Shown: positions 46,665-56,711 of the stretch, piece by piece | How positions within the stretch are numbered: position 1 is the stretch's first letter | Layout: every line of letters begins with the position of its first letter | Assembly: GCA_963662675.2 (NCBI GenBank) | Contig: CAXXHP010000004.1 | Span: 1,240,001-1,304,000, forward strand | Direction: 5' to 3' | DNA: 64,000 nucleotides | Origin: G963662675 sp963662675 | GTDB lineage: Bacteria > Bacteroidota > Bacteroidia > Bacteroidales > Prolixibacteraceae | Notes under the pieces: generated by a model | What the model saw: only the letters and a program-made list of their open reading frames with translations | What the model was told of the DNA's origin: nothing | Database searches by the model: none | Position numbers and translations under genes: made by a program

Positions 46665-46694
46665 GAGTGCTCACCCATGAAAAATCACCCTAAC

Positions 46695-47411
46695 TTATTC
46701 TTTGAGCAAGTCCTTGAAATCAACATTTTCATTTGAACTTACAGGATCTGACACCTTTTGATCCGCACAAACCAATGTCCTTGAAGCATATTTATTTAAT
46801 ACAATATAGTCGTGAGTTGCCATTAAAATGGTTTTTCCCTGACTATTAATCTCTTTGAAAATCTCCATTAGTTCTTCAGAAGTATCTGGATCCAAATTAC
46901 CGGTAGGTTCATCTGCCAAAATAATTTCAGGATCATTTAAAAGGGCACGGGCAACTACAACGCGTTGTTGCTCACCCCCCGACAGTTCATGGGGCATACT
47001 ATTCAGCTCTCCGATCATTCCTACTTTTTCTATCACTTCCTGAATGCGAGACTCAATGGCCTTTTCATCTTTCCACCCTGTTGCTTTTAACACAAAAGAC
47101 AGGTTATCATGCACATTACGATCTGCTAACAAACGAAAATCCTGAAACACAATTCCTAATTTCCTGCGCAATGCAGGAATTTCTGATTGTTTGATATTCC
47201 CCAAACTATATCCTAAAATTGACGCTTGTCCTGTAAAAGATTCCAGCTCGGCATACAACACTTTCATCAGACTCGACTTTCCACTGCCCACTTTCCCAAT
47301 CAAGTAAACCCATTCACCTTGGTTAATATTAAGCTGAACCTGACTAAGAATTAATTTGTCTTGCTGATAAATGTCTACTCCATTTAGAAATATAGTTGGC
47401 CGAATATCCAT
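46695..47411 (-). CDS. ftsE: Cell-division ABC transporter ATP-binding protein
   Basis: The start at 47411 gives 238 residues, close to the family length. The frame from 47474 adds 21 residues without similarity. Walker A GKVGSGKSSLMK, Q-loop FQDFRLL, signature LSGGEQQRVVVARAL, Walker B IILADEPTGNLD and the His switch ATHDYIV are complete. The combination FQDFRLL plus NLDP is typical of FtsE, which with FtsX activates peptidoglycan hydrolases at the septum. ftsX is not adjacent here, as is usual in Bacteroidota, so assignment rests on sequence alone. Confidence 0.88.
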   Translation of the reverse strand: MDIRPTIFLNGVDIYQQDKLILSQVQLNINQGEWVYLIGKVGSGKSSLMKVLYAELESFTGQASILGYSLGNIKQSEIPALRRKLGIVFQDFRLLADRNVHDNLSFVLKATGWKDEKAIESRIQEVIEKVGMIGELNSMPHELSGGEQQRVVVARALLNDPEIILADEPTGNLDPDTSEELMEIFKEINSQGKTILMATHDYIVLNKYASRTLVCADQKVSDPVSSNENVDFKDLLKE

Positions 47412-47671
47412 AATATGCGTTTTGATTGCCTCATACAAAACTAATTTTTTTTGCCTCCCCAAATAATAAAGCAATGAAATAAACAGTTTTTTGTTCAGAA
47501 GTCTGGAAGTGGAATCTTAAAAAGACTATACTTTATCACTATTTTTATCCAGTATTATTTCAACTTAATAGAATACGCGATGACAGATAATGCCCTAGAA
47601 ATTAACATTTGTGGCAAATTGTTCTCGTCGAAGGATTCATGCATTACTATTGAAAATAAAAACTTAACCGT

Positions 47672-50600
47672 ATGAAGATAAGACTGCTCCTATTCATCGC
47701 TCTAATATGTTGCACATCAACCGTTAGCTTTTCACAACAAACGGTTTATTACCAATCCATTTCGGCAGAACTACATCAAGCGAAGGAACTCTATCTGAAA
47801 AATAAATTTATTGCAGCACAAAATCAGTTCGCATCCATTGCTGATAAAAGTAAAAAAGGGACTGGGATTAACTCAGAGGCCACTTTTTATCAGGCACTTT
47901 GTGCTTTAAAACTTGAAAGCGGCAATGGGCAGGAACTCATGCAAAACTTTGTGGATAATAATTCAGAGAGTCCCTATGCAAACAGGGCTTGGTTTGAGCT
48001 AGGGAATACGCTCTTCAATAATAACCGTTTCCCCCAAATGCTGCGCGCCTATCAAAATCTTAAAACAAATTCACTTTCAAAAGAAGACCAATCGAAAGTG
48101 ACCTATCAAAAAGGATATGCCAATTTTCAATCCGAAAATTATGTCGCAGCGGAGAGGGAATTTGCCAGGATTAAAGATTCTAACAGCAAAATGGCAGCCC
48201 CTGCAAAATACTATTGGGCGCACATTCAATATCTGAATGAAAAATACGAAACAGCTCTTCAGGTATTTGATGAACTAAAAAGCAATCAGGCATTTGCCTC
48301 AGTTGTTCCTTATTACATCAGCCAAATTTACTACAAGCAAGAAAAATACGAGCAAGTGGTTGAATATGCTTTCCCATTAATGGAAACAGCGGACAAACAA
48401 AACAAAGCAGCAATCGCTAAAATACTGGGGAACTCCTATTTCCACCTCAACAAATACAGCGAAGCAATTCCCTATTTTGAAGATTACTTTCAGGAAAGTC
48501 AAAGCCGTCAGCCAGACGAGAATTACATGATAGGATATTGCTACTACATAACCCAACAATACCACAAAGCCATTGAGCCACTTGAGATTGCATCTCAGGG
48601 TAAAGATGGGCTTGCACAAAATGCATACTACCATTTGGCCGATTGCTACATCAAAACAAATGACAAAAGTAAAGCCCGGGTAGCTTTTGAATCAGCCTCA
48701 GGCATGGATTTCAATGAAAACATCAAAGAAGATGCTCTTTTTAACTATGCAAAAATCACTTACGAATTATCCTATTCGCCCTTCAACGAAACCATTAAGG
48801 CATTTGATGAATACATAGCACTTTATCCAAACTCGGAACGAAATGATGCCGCATATGACTATTTGGTAAAAGTGTACATGAGCACAAACAACTACCAAGA
48901 AGCAATTACCTCCATTGAAAAGATTCAAGTAAAAAATGCATCCATAAATAAGGCTTGGCAACGGGTTACATTCTATCGGGGGCTAGAGCTTATCAACAAT
49001 CTGGAATACCAATCAGCCCTTGAAAACTTCAACCAATCATTGGCAAATGGCAACCATGACCAATCGCTAAAAGCTGCTGCCACTTTCTGGAAGGCTGAAT
49101 CCCATTACCGAATGGACAACTACGACCAGGCAATTATCGGCTATAATCAATTTATAAAATCTCCGGGAGCTAATGCCCGAAGCGAATACCAAGTGGTTCA
49201 ATACAATCTGGCGTATGCCTATTTTAAATTGAAAGAATACGAACAGGCAGCTGAAGCATTCAACCAATATATAAGTAAGAATAAGGGCGACAATGACGAG
49301 AAATTAGGGGATGCATACAACCGTTTAGCCGATTGCTACTATATTAATCGAGACTATACAAATGCAATACACAACTATCAGCAATCTTACGACCTTAGAA
49401 CCTACGATTCTGACTATGCTCTTTTTCAATTGGCTCAGTGCTTCGGACTTCAAAAAGAGCCGGCTCTGAAAATCAGCCAGCTGCGCAATTTATTAGAAAG
49501 CTTTCCGAAGTCGGCATTTGCAGATGATGCACTCTATGAGTTAGGAAAGACATTTGAACGCACCAACGATTCAAAATCAGCCATCAACTACTATGAAAAC
49601 ATACTAAAGGAACACCCTCAGAGCAGCTATCAGCCCAAAGCACTGCTTCAATTAGGGCTGATCTATTTCAATCAATCGGAGTACAACAAATCACTACGAT
49701 ACTACAAGCAGGTTGCAGAAAATCATCCCAACAGTGAAGAAACACAGTCAGCATTGCTAGGGATAAAAAACAACTATGTTGAGCTAAACAATGTTGATGC
49801 TTATTTCTCATATGCGAACAAGCTAGGTTCAGGCACTCGGGTTTCTGTGTCAGAGCAAGATTCTTTAACCTACCTATCTGCCGAAAAATTGGTCATGAAC
49901 AACGACTCAAAGGCAAGAGCACAACTGGAACGATACTTAAAGCAATACCCATCTGGTAGTTTTAGCATGAATGCCCATTTCTATCTGGCTGAAAACAAAT
50001 ATGCATCAGGAGAATATTCCTCAGCATTAAGCGACTACGAACATGTACTTGATAAGTCTGATAATATTTTCACAGAATCGGCATTGGCAAAAGCGGCGGA
50101 ACTACAATACAACTCAGCAAATTACACAAAAGCACTCCCCTACTTTGAACGACTGGAAAAAATCTCAAACACGAAATGGAATTTGTTAAAAGCCCGCGCC
50201 GGAAAAATGCGATGTTACTACGATCAGGGTGACTACAATTCCTGTATTGATGCAGCAACCATTTTACTCTCATCAGACAAGTTAACAGATGAGATGAAAC
50301 GTGAGGCCAACTTCAAGCTATCCAAATCTTATTATTTAACCAATAGCTATGAAAAAGCACTTCCATTGTTGGGTGAACTCGCAGAAGACACAAAATCTGA
50401 AGAAGGTGCCGAATCAAAATACTTGCTTACAGAAATTCTGGTTAGCCAAAACAAATTGGATGACGCCGAAAATGAAGTCATGGATTTTATTTCGAAAAAC
50501 ACACCTCACCAATATTGGTTAGCAAAAAGCTTCATTTTGCTTGCTGACATCTACCTCAACAAAGGAGATGAATTTCAAGCGAAGCACACCATAAAAAGCA

Positions 50601-50737
50601 TTGTTGAAAACTACCCCGTTGATGATGATGGCATTTTGGTAACCGCCAAAGCCAAACTTCAGCATTTGGAAGAATTGGAAGCACAGCAACAACAAGAGAA
50701 AGACAGTCCATTGCAAATTGACATCAATCAACAGTAA
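47672..50737 (+). CDS. Large periplasmic TPR protein
   Basis: 1021 residues with a signal peptide (LLLFIALICCTSTVSFSQ), then some twenty TPR-like helical pairs from about 25 to 1000 and a Gln-rich tail. Examples are YYWAHIQYLNEKYETALQVF and NAYYHLADCYIKTNDKSKA. No enzyme domain is seen. The gene precedes the beta-barrel gene by 6 bases, so the two are co-transcribed. The repeat style resembles BamD/YbgF-like scaffolds that organise outer-membrane complexes. The role is probably structural assembly in the envelope, inferred from export and neighbour. Confidence 0.85.
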   Translation: MKIRLLLFIALICCTSTVSFSQQTVYYQSISAELHQAKELYLKNKFIAAQNQFASIADKSKKGTGINSEATFYQALCALKLESGNGQELMQNFVDNNSESPYANRAWFELGNTLFNNNRFPQMLRAYQNLKTNSLSKEDQSKVTYQKGYANFQSENYVAAEREFARIKDSNSKMAAPAKYYWAHIQYLNEKYETALQVFDELKSNQAFASVVPYYISQIYYKQEKYEQVVEYAFPLMETADKQNKAAIAKILGNSYFHLNKYSEAIPYFEDYFQESQSRQPDENYMIGYCYYITQQYHKAIEPLEIASQGKDGLAQNAYYHLADCYIKTNDKSKARVAFESASGMDFNENIKEDALFNYAKITYELSYSPFNETIKAFDEYIALYPNSERNDAAYDYLVKVYMSTNNYQEAITSIEKIQVKNASINKAWQRVTFYRGLELINNLEYQSALENFNQSLANGNHDQSLKAAATFWKAESHYRMDNYDQAIIGYNQFIKSPGANARSEYQVVQYNLAYAYFKLKEYEQAAEAFNQYISKNKGDNDEKLGDAYNRLADCYYINRDYTNAIHNYQQSYDLRTYDSDYALFQLAQCFGLQKEPALKISQLRNLLESFPKSAFADDALYELGKTFERTNDSKSAINYYENILKEHPQSSYQPKALLQLGLIYFNQSEYNKSLRYYKQVAENHPNSEETQSALLGIKNNYVELNNVDAYFSYANKLGSGTRVSVSEQDSLTYLSAEKLVMNNDSKARAQLERYLKQYPSGSFSMNAHFYLAENKYASGEYSSALSDYEHVLDKSDNIFTESALAKAAELQYNSANYTKALPYFERLEKISNTKWNLLKARAGKMRCYYDQGDYNSCIDAATILLSSDKLTDEMKREANFKLSKSYYLTNSYEKALPLLGELAEDTKSEEGAESKYLLTEILVSQNKLDDAENEVMDFISKNTPHQYWLAKSFILLADIYLNKGDEFQAKHTIKSIVENYPVDDDGILVTAKAKLQHLEELEAQQQQEKDSPLQIDINQQ

Positions 50738-50752
50738 ATAATATTGATCATT

Positions 50753-52540
50753 ATGAAAAAATCATCCTCTGCATATATTCTACTGATACTGATCTCCATT
50801 TTTGTAGGCCCGGCAGCCTTAGCACAAAGAGACAGCACCGAGCTGCGAAAAGAAGTTAAAGTAGTAAAGGCCTACGAACCAAGTATTTCAGACGCCTACA
50901 AGATCAACGATATTCCGAGAATAAATCACGAAGATTCAGACAAACCAACATTCGACTACCAAATTAATTCTCAGCCTGTTTTTTCAACCTTTACCGTTGA
51001 TCCGGTCGAAGCTGCACAAATGGCTAAAGAACCCAAAGAGAAACTCGGAAAAGGATTGATTAAAGGAGGAATTGGAAACTACTTAAGTTCGTATGGCGAA
51101 TTGTTTTTCAATGCAGAAACAGGGCGAAGATCAACTTTCGGCATGCATTTTAAGCACTTGTCATCTAATGGGAAAATAAAGCTGCTAAATACAGACAAAG
51201 TAGACGCCCCACAAAGCGGTGATGCGGCTGAGATTTTCACGAAACATATGTTCCGAAAATCAACCCTTTCAACGTCTATCTATTTCGACAGGAAAGCGTT
51301 TAAATACTATGGCTATACAGGAGACACTCTATCCAACGAGAATAAAGAACTACTACTCCCCTATTGGAACGCCAAACAATCCTTCTCGAAAGGAGGGCTG
51401 AATATTAAACTGGCAAGCAACAACGGAAACTACGACAGCTTTAGATACAGCACATCACTCAACTACCAGGTACTTGGAAGCAAAACCGGGCAAATGGAAC
51501 ATCTGGCAAAGCTAAACGGCCTTTTCAATAAAGAATTCGAATCGTTCTGGGGGCAATTAGACGCCGGGCTCACATACTTACATACCGACAGCATTTTCAA
51601 CACAACGAACAACGCATTCGGCATCAAGCAACAAATTATTCTCAAATTAAACCCCTCCATGTTGCTTGAAGGTGATATGGCAAGTTTACGAATAGGCATC
51701 AACAGCTACTCCGTGATGGACGATGACCTTGAAGGCGAATACCTGCTTACACCAAATGTTAAAGCCTCATGGTCACCTATTGAAAACACACTGACTCTTT
51801 TTGCCGGTATTGATGGCTACCTGGAACACAACCACTATTCGGCCATTGCCACAGAAAACAGGTATGTCAACCCATATCAGGATATCCAAAATGCAAAATA
51901 TCAATACATATTGAACGGCGGTATTCATGGCAAATTCAGCCCTCAGGTAAACTACCGCTTTGAGGTTGCTTATTCATCCATAGCTAACCAGCATTTTTAC
52001 ATGCTCAAAGAAACAGAAACACTGGGAAACCTGCCAACAGAATATGAGATGGTTCGCTCGAACACTTTCGATGTGTTGTATGATGACTGTAACGAGCTGA
52101 CTATCGGTGGGGAACTGCACTATGCCGTATCAAACGAAATCGACTTCCTCCTAAATGGGAAATATTTTTCATACGACATGAACTTGCTCGAAACAGCTTG
52201 GCAAAAACCAAACTATGAAGTTTCAACATCGGTTAATTTCAATCCGGAGGGCCCCATGCATTTTACTGCCGACATTTATATGATTGGTAAACGGAAAGCC
52301 CTCATACAAACAGACACATTCAACCCGTTATTAAGCTCTACAACTCCCGAATCAACAAGCAACACCATTGTAGACATGGATCCAATCATCGACTTAAATC
52401 TTGGTATAGATTACCAATATTCTCCAAAACTTAGTTTCTGGGGGCAGGTCAACAACTTTTCATTCAAGAAATACGAATATTGGGCAGGCTACACAAACCA
52501 AGGCTTAACCATTCTGGCAGGTGCCAGTTATTCATTTTAA
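50753..52540 (+). CDS. Outer-membrane beta-barrel protein, TonB-receptor-like
   Basis: The start at 50753 gives 595 residues with a signal peptide (LILISIFVGPAALAQ). After the signal comes KEVKVVKAYEPSISDAYKIN, a conserved opening seen in a Bacteroidota family of barrel proteins. Many alternating amphipathic strands follow, and the chain ends WAGYTNQGLTILAGASYSF with a terminal Phe typical of outer-membrane barrels. It lacks a clear plug domain, so it is not a normal TonB-dependent receptor. It forms an operon with the TPR protein gene just upstream, and the two probably work together in the outer membrane. Confidence 0.8.
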   Translation: MKKSSSAYILLILISIFVGPAALAQRDSTELRKEVKVVKAYEPSISDAYKINDIPRINHEDSDKPTFDYQINSQPVFSTFTVDPVEAAQMAKEPKEKLGKGLIKGGIGNYLSSYGELFFNAETGRRSTFGMHFKHLSSNGKIKLLNTDKVDAPQSGDAAEIFTKHMFRKSTLSTSIYFDRKAFKYYGYTGDTLSNENKELLLPYWNAKQSFSKGGLNIKLASNNGNYDSFRYSTSLNYQVLGSKTGQMEHLAKLNGLFNKEFESFWGQLDAGLTYLHTDSIFNTTNNAFGIKQQIILKLNPSMLLEGDMASLRIGINSYSVMDDDLEGEYLLTPNVKASWSPIENTLTLFAGIDGYLEHNHYSAIATENRYVNPYQDIQNAKYQYILNGGIHGKFSPQVNYRFEVAYSSIANQHFYMLKETETLGNLPTEYEMVRSNTFDVLYDDCNELTIGGELHYAVSNEIDFLLNGKYFSYDMNLLETAWQKPNYEVSTSVNFNPEGPMHFTADIYMIGKRKALIQTDTFNPLLSSTTPESTSNTIVDMDPIIDLNLGIDYQYSPKLSFWGQVNNFSFKKYEYWAGYTNQGLTILAGASYSF

Positions 52541-52882
52541 TATTGAAAATTAATGATTAATATTTTGCTTACCCCTTGCTTTCATTGCACAACTTAACGG
52601 TTTGATTTTCTGACATCTAATTTTTAATATTTTGTTGAAAAAATTAACCAGCAATTGACTCAAACAGGATCGGGAATCGCATATTTTTGTTATATTTGCA
52701 TGTTACACAAAGGAGACAAAAAATATCCACAAAATAACTGAAATTCAATAAGTTAGAAAACACTAAACCAGTATCTATTTGAATATTGGCAAATATTTTC
52801 TAGGATATACCCTCCCTTTGCAAAACATTATTTTTTGATTATTAGATTTTTGAATATTTTGAACGAATCAAACAATATATAA
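52541..52882. promoter_or_regulatory. Intergenic region with the probable gyrB promoter
   Basis: 342 bases. TATATTTG at 52691-52698 matches the -7 box exactly, but I do not see a -33 TTTG at the right distance. An AGGAG at 52710 is followed by no convincing short gene. The leader to gyrB is about 180 bases. No operator or RNA element was recognised. Confidence 0.4.
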
Positions 52883-54853
52883 ATGAGTGAGTTAGAAAAT
52901 AATCCAGCAAAAGAAAACGGAAACGGCAATTATTCTGCAGACAGTATTCAGGTACTGGAAGGATTGGAAGCTGTACGAAAACGCCCTGCCATGTACATTG
53001 GCGATGTGAACGAAAAAGGGCTTCACCATTTAGTATACGAGGTGATTGACAATTCCATTGATGAGGCATTGGCCGGATATTGTTCAACCATTGAGGTTTT
53101 CATTAATGAAGACAACTCCATCAGAGTTACAGATGATGGACGTGGAATTCCAACAGAGATCCATACGAAGGAAAATAAGTCTGCTCTTGAGGTTGTAATG
53201 ACTGTGCTCCATGCCGGTGGTAAATTCGACAAAGACAGCTACAAAGTATCTGGCGGTTTGCACGGCGTAGGCGTTTCATGTGTGAATGCGTTATCCTCTC
53301 ATCTAACAGCAGAAGTTCATCGGGAAGGTAAAGTATGGATTCAGGAATACAGCATTGGAAAGCCTCTTTATGCCGCAAAAGTAATTGGAGATACAGATAA
53401 GACAGGAACGTATGTCACGTTCACGCCTGACGCAAACATCTTTCTAACAACAACATACAAATACGAAATTCTTTCAGCTCGTTTACGCGAACTTTCATTT
53501 CTAAACGCAGGAGTTAGACTAACACTCACTGATTTGCGAGAAATAGACGAGGAAGGCAACCCAAAATTTGAAGAATTTTTCTCTGAAGCGGGGCTTAAGG
53601 AATTTGTTGAATATCTTGACGGAACGCGCGAGAAGCTAATCGAAGAGACCATTCATATTACTTCAGAGAAAAGTGAAGTACCAGTTGAAATTGCACTTCA
53701 TTACAATACCTCATTTACTGAGAACATACACTCATACGTAAACAACATTAACACAATAGAAGGTGGAACACACTTAACCGGGTTCCGTCGTGGACTGACG
53801 CGTACACTGAAAAACTACGCTGAAACTTCAGGCATGCTTGCCAAATTGAAGTTTGACATTAGTGGCGATGATTTCCGTGAAGGATTGACCGCTGTAATTT
53901 CAGTAAAAGTTCAAGAGCCACAGTTTGAAGGACAAACAAAAACAAAACTTGGTAACTCAGAGATAAGCCTCCCTGTTGACCAAGCTGTTAGCGAAATGCT
54001 CTCAAACTACCTCGAAGAAAATCCAAAGTCTGCAAAAGCGATTGTTAACAAAGTAGTTCTTGCGGCGCAAGCCAGGCATGCAGCACGTAAAGCCAGAGAA
54101 CTCGTTCAACGTAAAAATGTATTAAGTGGTGGCGGTCTTCCCGGAAAATTGGCTGACTGCTCCGAGAAAGATGCAGCTCAATGTGAAGTTTATCTTGTCG
54201 AGGGAGATTCAGCAGGGGGAACTGCAAAACAAGGACGAAATCGTCGTTTTCAGGCAATTTTGCCGTTAAGGGGTAAAATCCTGAACGTTGAAAAAGCCAT
54301 GCAGCACAGAGTATTTGAGAATGAAGAAATCAAAAACATATACACCGCATTGGGTATCACCATTGGAACTGAAGAGGATTCAAAAGCGGTCAATCTTGAT
54401 AAGTTACGTTACCACAAGGTAATCATCATGACCGATGCCGATGTGGACGGAAGCCACATTGCCACTTTGATCATGACTTTCTTCTTCCGCTTCATGAATG
54501 AACTAATCACACAAGGTTATTTATATATTGCCACTCCTCCACTCTATTTGATTAGAAAAGGGAAGAAACAAGCCTATGCATGGAGCGAACAACAACGCTT
54601 AAGATTAATTGATGATTGGGCCGATGGTAAAGAAACAAACGTACACATTCAGCGTTATAAAGGTCTTGGAGAGATGAATGCAGAACAACTATGGGAAACC
54701 ACAATGGATCCGGAGCGCAGAACATTGCGTCAGGTAACCATTGAAAATGCTGCTGAGGCCGATCATATCTTCAGCATGCTTATGGGAGATGAGGTTCCAC
54801 CACGGCGTAAGTTTATTGAAGACCATGCGGTATATGCAAATATCGATGCTTAA
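52883..54853 (+). CDS. gyrB: DNA gyrase/topoisomerase subunit B
   Basis: 656 residues. The GHKL ATPase domain has RKRPAMYIGD, YEVIDNSIDEALAG and GRGIPTEIH, and HGVGVSCVNALS as the ATP lid. The transducer domain contains SVKVQEPQFEGQTKTKLGN. The TOPRIM domain has VYLVEGDSAGGTAKQGR and the metal-binding DADVDGSHI. The C-terminal part ends with RYKGLGEMNAEQLWETTMDP. It introduces supercoils with GyrA. Length is that of Gram-positive-like GyrB without the proteobacterial insert. A hairpin follows the gene. Confidence 0.98.
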   Translation: MSELENNPAKENGNGNYSADSIQVLEGLEAVRKRPAMYIGDVNEKGLHHLVYEVIDNSIDEALAGYCSTIEVFINEDNSIRVTDDGRGIPTEIHTKENKSALEVVMTVLHAGGKFDKDSYKVSGGLHGVGVSCVNALSSHLTAEVHREGKVWIQEYSIGKPLYAAKVIGDTDKTGTYVTFTPDANIFLTTTYKYEILSARLRELSFLNAGVRLTLTDLREIDEEGNPKFEEFFSEAGLKEFVEYLDGTREKLIEETIHITSEKSEVPVEIALHYNTSFTENIHSYVNNINTIEGGTHLTGFRRGLTRTLKNYAETSGMLAKLKFDISGDDFREGLTAVISVKVQEPQFEGQTKTKLGNSEISLPVDQAVSEMLSNYLEENPKSAKAIVNKVVLAAQARHAARKARELVQRKNVLSGGGLPGKLADCSEKDAAQCEVYLVEGDSAGGTAKQGRNRRFQAILPLRGKILNVEKAMQHRVFENEEIKNIYTALGITIGTEEDSKAVNLDKLRYHKVIIMTDADVDGSHIATLIMTFFFRFMNELITQGYLYIATPPLYLIRKGKKQAYAWSEQQRLRLIDDWADGKETNVHIQRYKGLGEMNAEQLWETTMDPERRTLRQVTIENAAEADHIFSMLMGDEVPPRRKFIEDHAVYANIDA

Positions 54854-54863
54854 ATAATTCAGA

Positions 54864-54892
54864 ATGTCATCCTTGCGGTGACATTCTTCTTT
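54864..54892 (+). terminator. Hairpin terminator after gyrB
   Basis: GAATGTCA and TGACATTC pair around TCCTTGCGG, followed by a T-rich stretch, 10 bases past the gyrB stop. Confidence 0.7.
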
Positions 54893-54919
54893 TATACAAG
54901 TTTGTAAAAATCCGACAAC

Positions 54920-55501
54920 ATGAAGATCTGCGTATTTTCTTCTTCTAGCAATGCAATTGCTCCTGTCTATATTGATGAGGCTGAAAAACTATCGCTTCTT
55001 ATTGGCAAAAATAAACAGACTCTGGTGAATGGAGGAGCAAATGTCGGGTTAATGGAACGCATGCTGGAAATTGCGACACAGGCAGGCGCTAAAACCATTG
55101 GCGTAATTCCAGAAAAATTAAACGGATACAAGCTCGTTTCAAAAAACGCACAAGAAATTATTATCTCTAAAGACATGATGGAACGCAAAGCCATTATGCG
55201 AGAGATGTCTGATGCCTTTATAGCCCTTCCCGGAGGATTTGGCACACTGGAAGAGATATTGGAGGTTATCACACTCAAGCAACTTGACTATCACAACAAA
55301 CCAGTTGTTTTCATCAACACCAATGGTTTTTATAACGACTTGTTCTGTCAGTTTGAAAAATCGTTTGATGAGAATTTTGCCAAAACATCATATCGCGAGC
55401 TGTACCATGTAGCACAAACAAGCGATGAAGCCATCAATTACCTAAAATCATACACACCTATAGAAAAGGAAAACAAGTGGTATAATGTACCCGAAAAATG
55501 A
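54920..55501 (+). CDS. LOG family protein (TIGR00730), probable nucleoside 5'-monophosphate phosphoribohydrolase
   Basis: 193 residues, Rossmann-like. The signature PGGFGTLEEILEVIT and the upstream ERKAIMREMSDAFIALPG hold the Arg and Glu residues used by LOG enzymes that split cytokinin-type or other nucleoside monophosphates into base and ribose phosphate. LVNGGANVGLME binds the phosphate. It is often misnamed lysine decarboxylase. It has its own start just after the gyrB terminator and precedes pdxB by 48 bases. The natural substrate in this bacterium is unknown. Confidence 0.93.
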   Translation: MKICVFSSSSNAIAPVYIDEAEKLSLLIGKNKQTLVNGGANVGLMERMLEIATQAGAKTIGVIPEKLNGYKLVSKNAQEIIISKDMMERKAIMREMSDAFIALPGGFGTLEEILEVITLKQLDYHNKPVVFINTNGFYNDLFCQFEKSFDENFAKTSYRELYHVAQTSDEAINYLKSYTPIEKENKWYNVPEK

Positions 55502-55549
55502 TTTTACAAATCCGCTGAAATAAAAACACCAAGAATCATTCTAAGAGAA

Positions 55550-56677
55550 ATGAAATTTGTAATCGACAATAAAATACCATATATCAAGAATGCGTTAGAG
55601 CCTTTCGGAGAGGTTGTGTATCTATCCGGAGACAAAACAACACCGGATGTTGTGAAAAATGCTGATGCCATTATTACACGTACACGCACTATTTGCAACG
55701 AAAAGTTACTAAAAGGCTCAAACGTAAAATTTATAGCAACTGCCACCATTGGCTTTGACCACATAGATACAAATTACTGCGAAAAAGCCGGCATTGAGTG
55801 GACAAATGCCCCGGGATGCAACAGCAAATCGGTAGAGCAGTATGTAGCTTCAGCCTTATTTGTACTGGCCCAAAAAAAAGGATTTCAGCTTAAAGGAAAA
55901 ACCATTGGCATTGTGGGTGTCGGACAAGTCGGTTCGAAAGTTGCAAAAGCATGTGAGATTTTGGGCATGAACGTTCTGCTCAACGACCCTCCACGTGTGA
56001 GAAAAGAAAAACTGAGCGGCTTTGTAACACTGGATGAAATTAAGAAAACGGCAGACTTTATTTCATTACATGTGCCCCTCAATATGAAAGGTGAAGATGC
56101 AACCTACCATCTGGCCGACTCAGCGTTTTTTGATAGTCTGGGCAAAATGCCAATCATCATAAACTCATGCCGGGGCGAGGTAATCGACACTACTTCAGCA
56201 AAAAAAGCCTTCGCACAAAAACGAATTTCAGGATTAGTGCTTGACTGTTGGGAAAATGAGCCGGATATTGATCTTGAACTTGTTGCAATGTGCGATATTG
56301 CCACACCACACATTGCCGGTTATTCAAAAGATGGGAAAGCCAATGGAACTCAAATGAGCATTCAATCGATCAGTCGGTTTTTCAATTTAGGGATTGATGA
56401 TTGGCAAGCAAAAAACATAGAACTTCCCCAGTCTACAATTATTGATATTGATGGCTCCGGGTTGTCTGAAGAGTCGGTTTTTGCAAAAGCCATTCTATCC
56501 ACATACAACATCCTTACAGATGACTCTGCTCTGCGGAAGAATCTATCGGAATTCGAGAAATTACGAGGCGACTACCCTGTAAGACGAGAATACCCGACAT
56601 ACACCATCAAACAAAAAAACATAAACCCTAAAACAATTTCAAAATTGAAGTTGTTGGGTTTTAATATTGAAGAATAA
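55550..56677 (+). CDS. pdxB: 4-phosphoerythronate dehydrogenase
   Basis: 375 residues of the D-2-hydroxyacid dehydrogenase family. The N-terminal catalytic part starts MKFVIDNKIPYIKNALEPFG, the NAD fold has GIVGVGQVGSKVAKACEILG, and catalytic Arg, Glu and His occur in INSCRGEVID, CWENEPDID and TPHIAGYSKDGK. The GYS-x-x-GK pattern and the extra C-terminal domain are specific to PdxB. It oxidises 4-phosphoerythronate in the DXP-independent branch of pyridoxal phosphate synthesis. The 3' end overlaps the upstream part of the gnd frame but not the chosen gnd start. Confidence 0.95.
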   Translation: MKFVIDNKIPYIKNALEPFGEVVYLSGDKTTPDVVKNADAIITRTRTICNEKLLKGSNVKFIATATIGFDHIDTNYCEKAGIEWTNAPGCNSKSVEQYVASALFVLAQKKGFQLKGKTIGIVGVGQVGSKVAKACEILGMNVLLNDPPRVRKEKLSGFVTLDEIKKTADFISLHVPLNMKGEDATYHLADSAFFDSLGKMPIIINSCRGEVIDTTSAKKAFAQKRISGLVLDCWENEPDIDLELVAMCDIATPHIAGYSKDGKANGTQMSIQSISRFFNLGIDDWQAKNIELPQSTIIDIDGSGLSEESVFAKAILSTYNILTDDSALRKNLSEFEKLRGDYPVRREYPTYTIKQKNINPKTISKLKLLGFNIEE

Positions 56678-56711
56678 AAATTTTATTGAAAGCTCACATA
56701 ATATAATCGCT

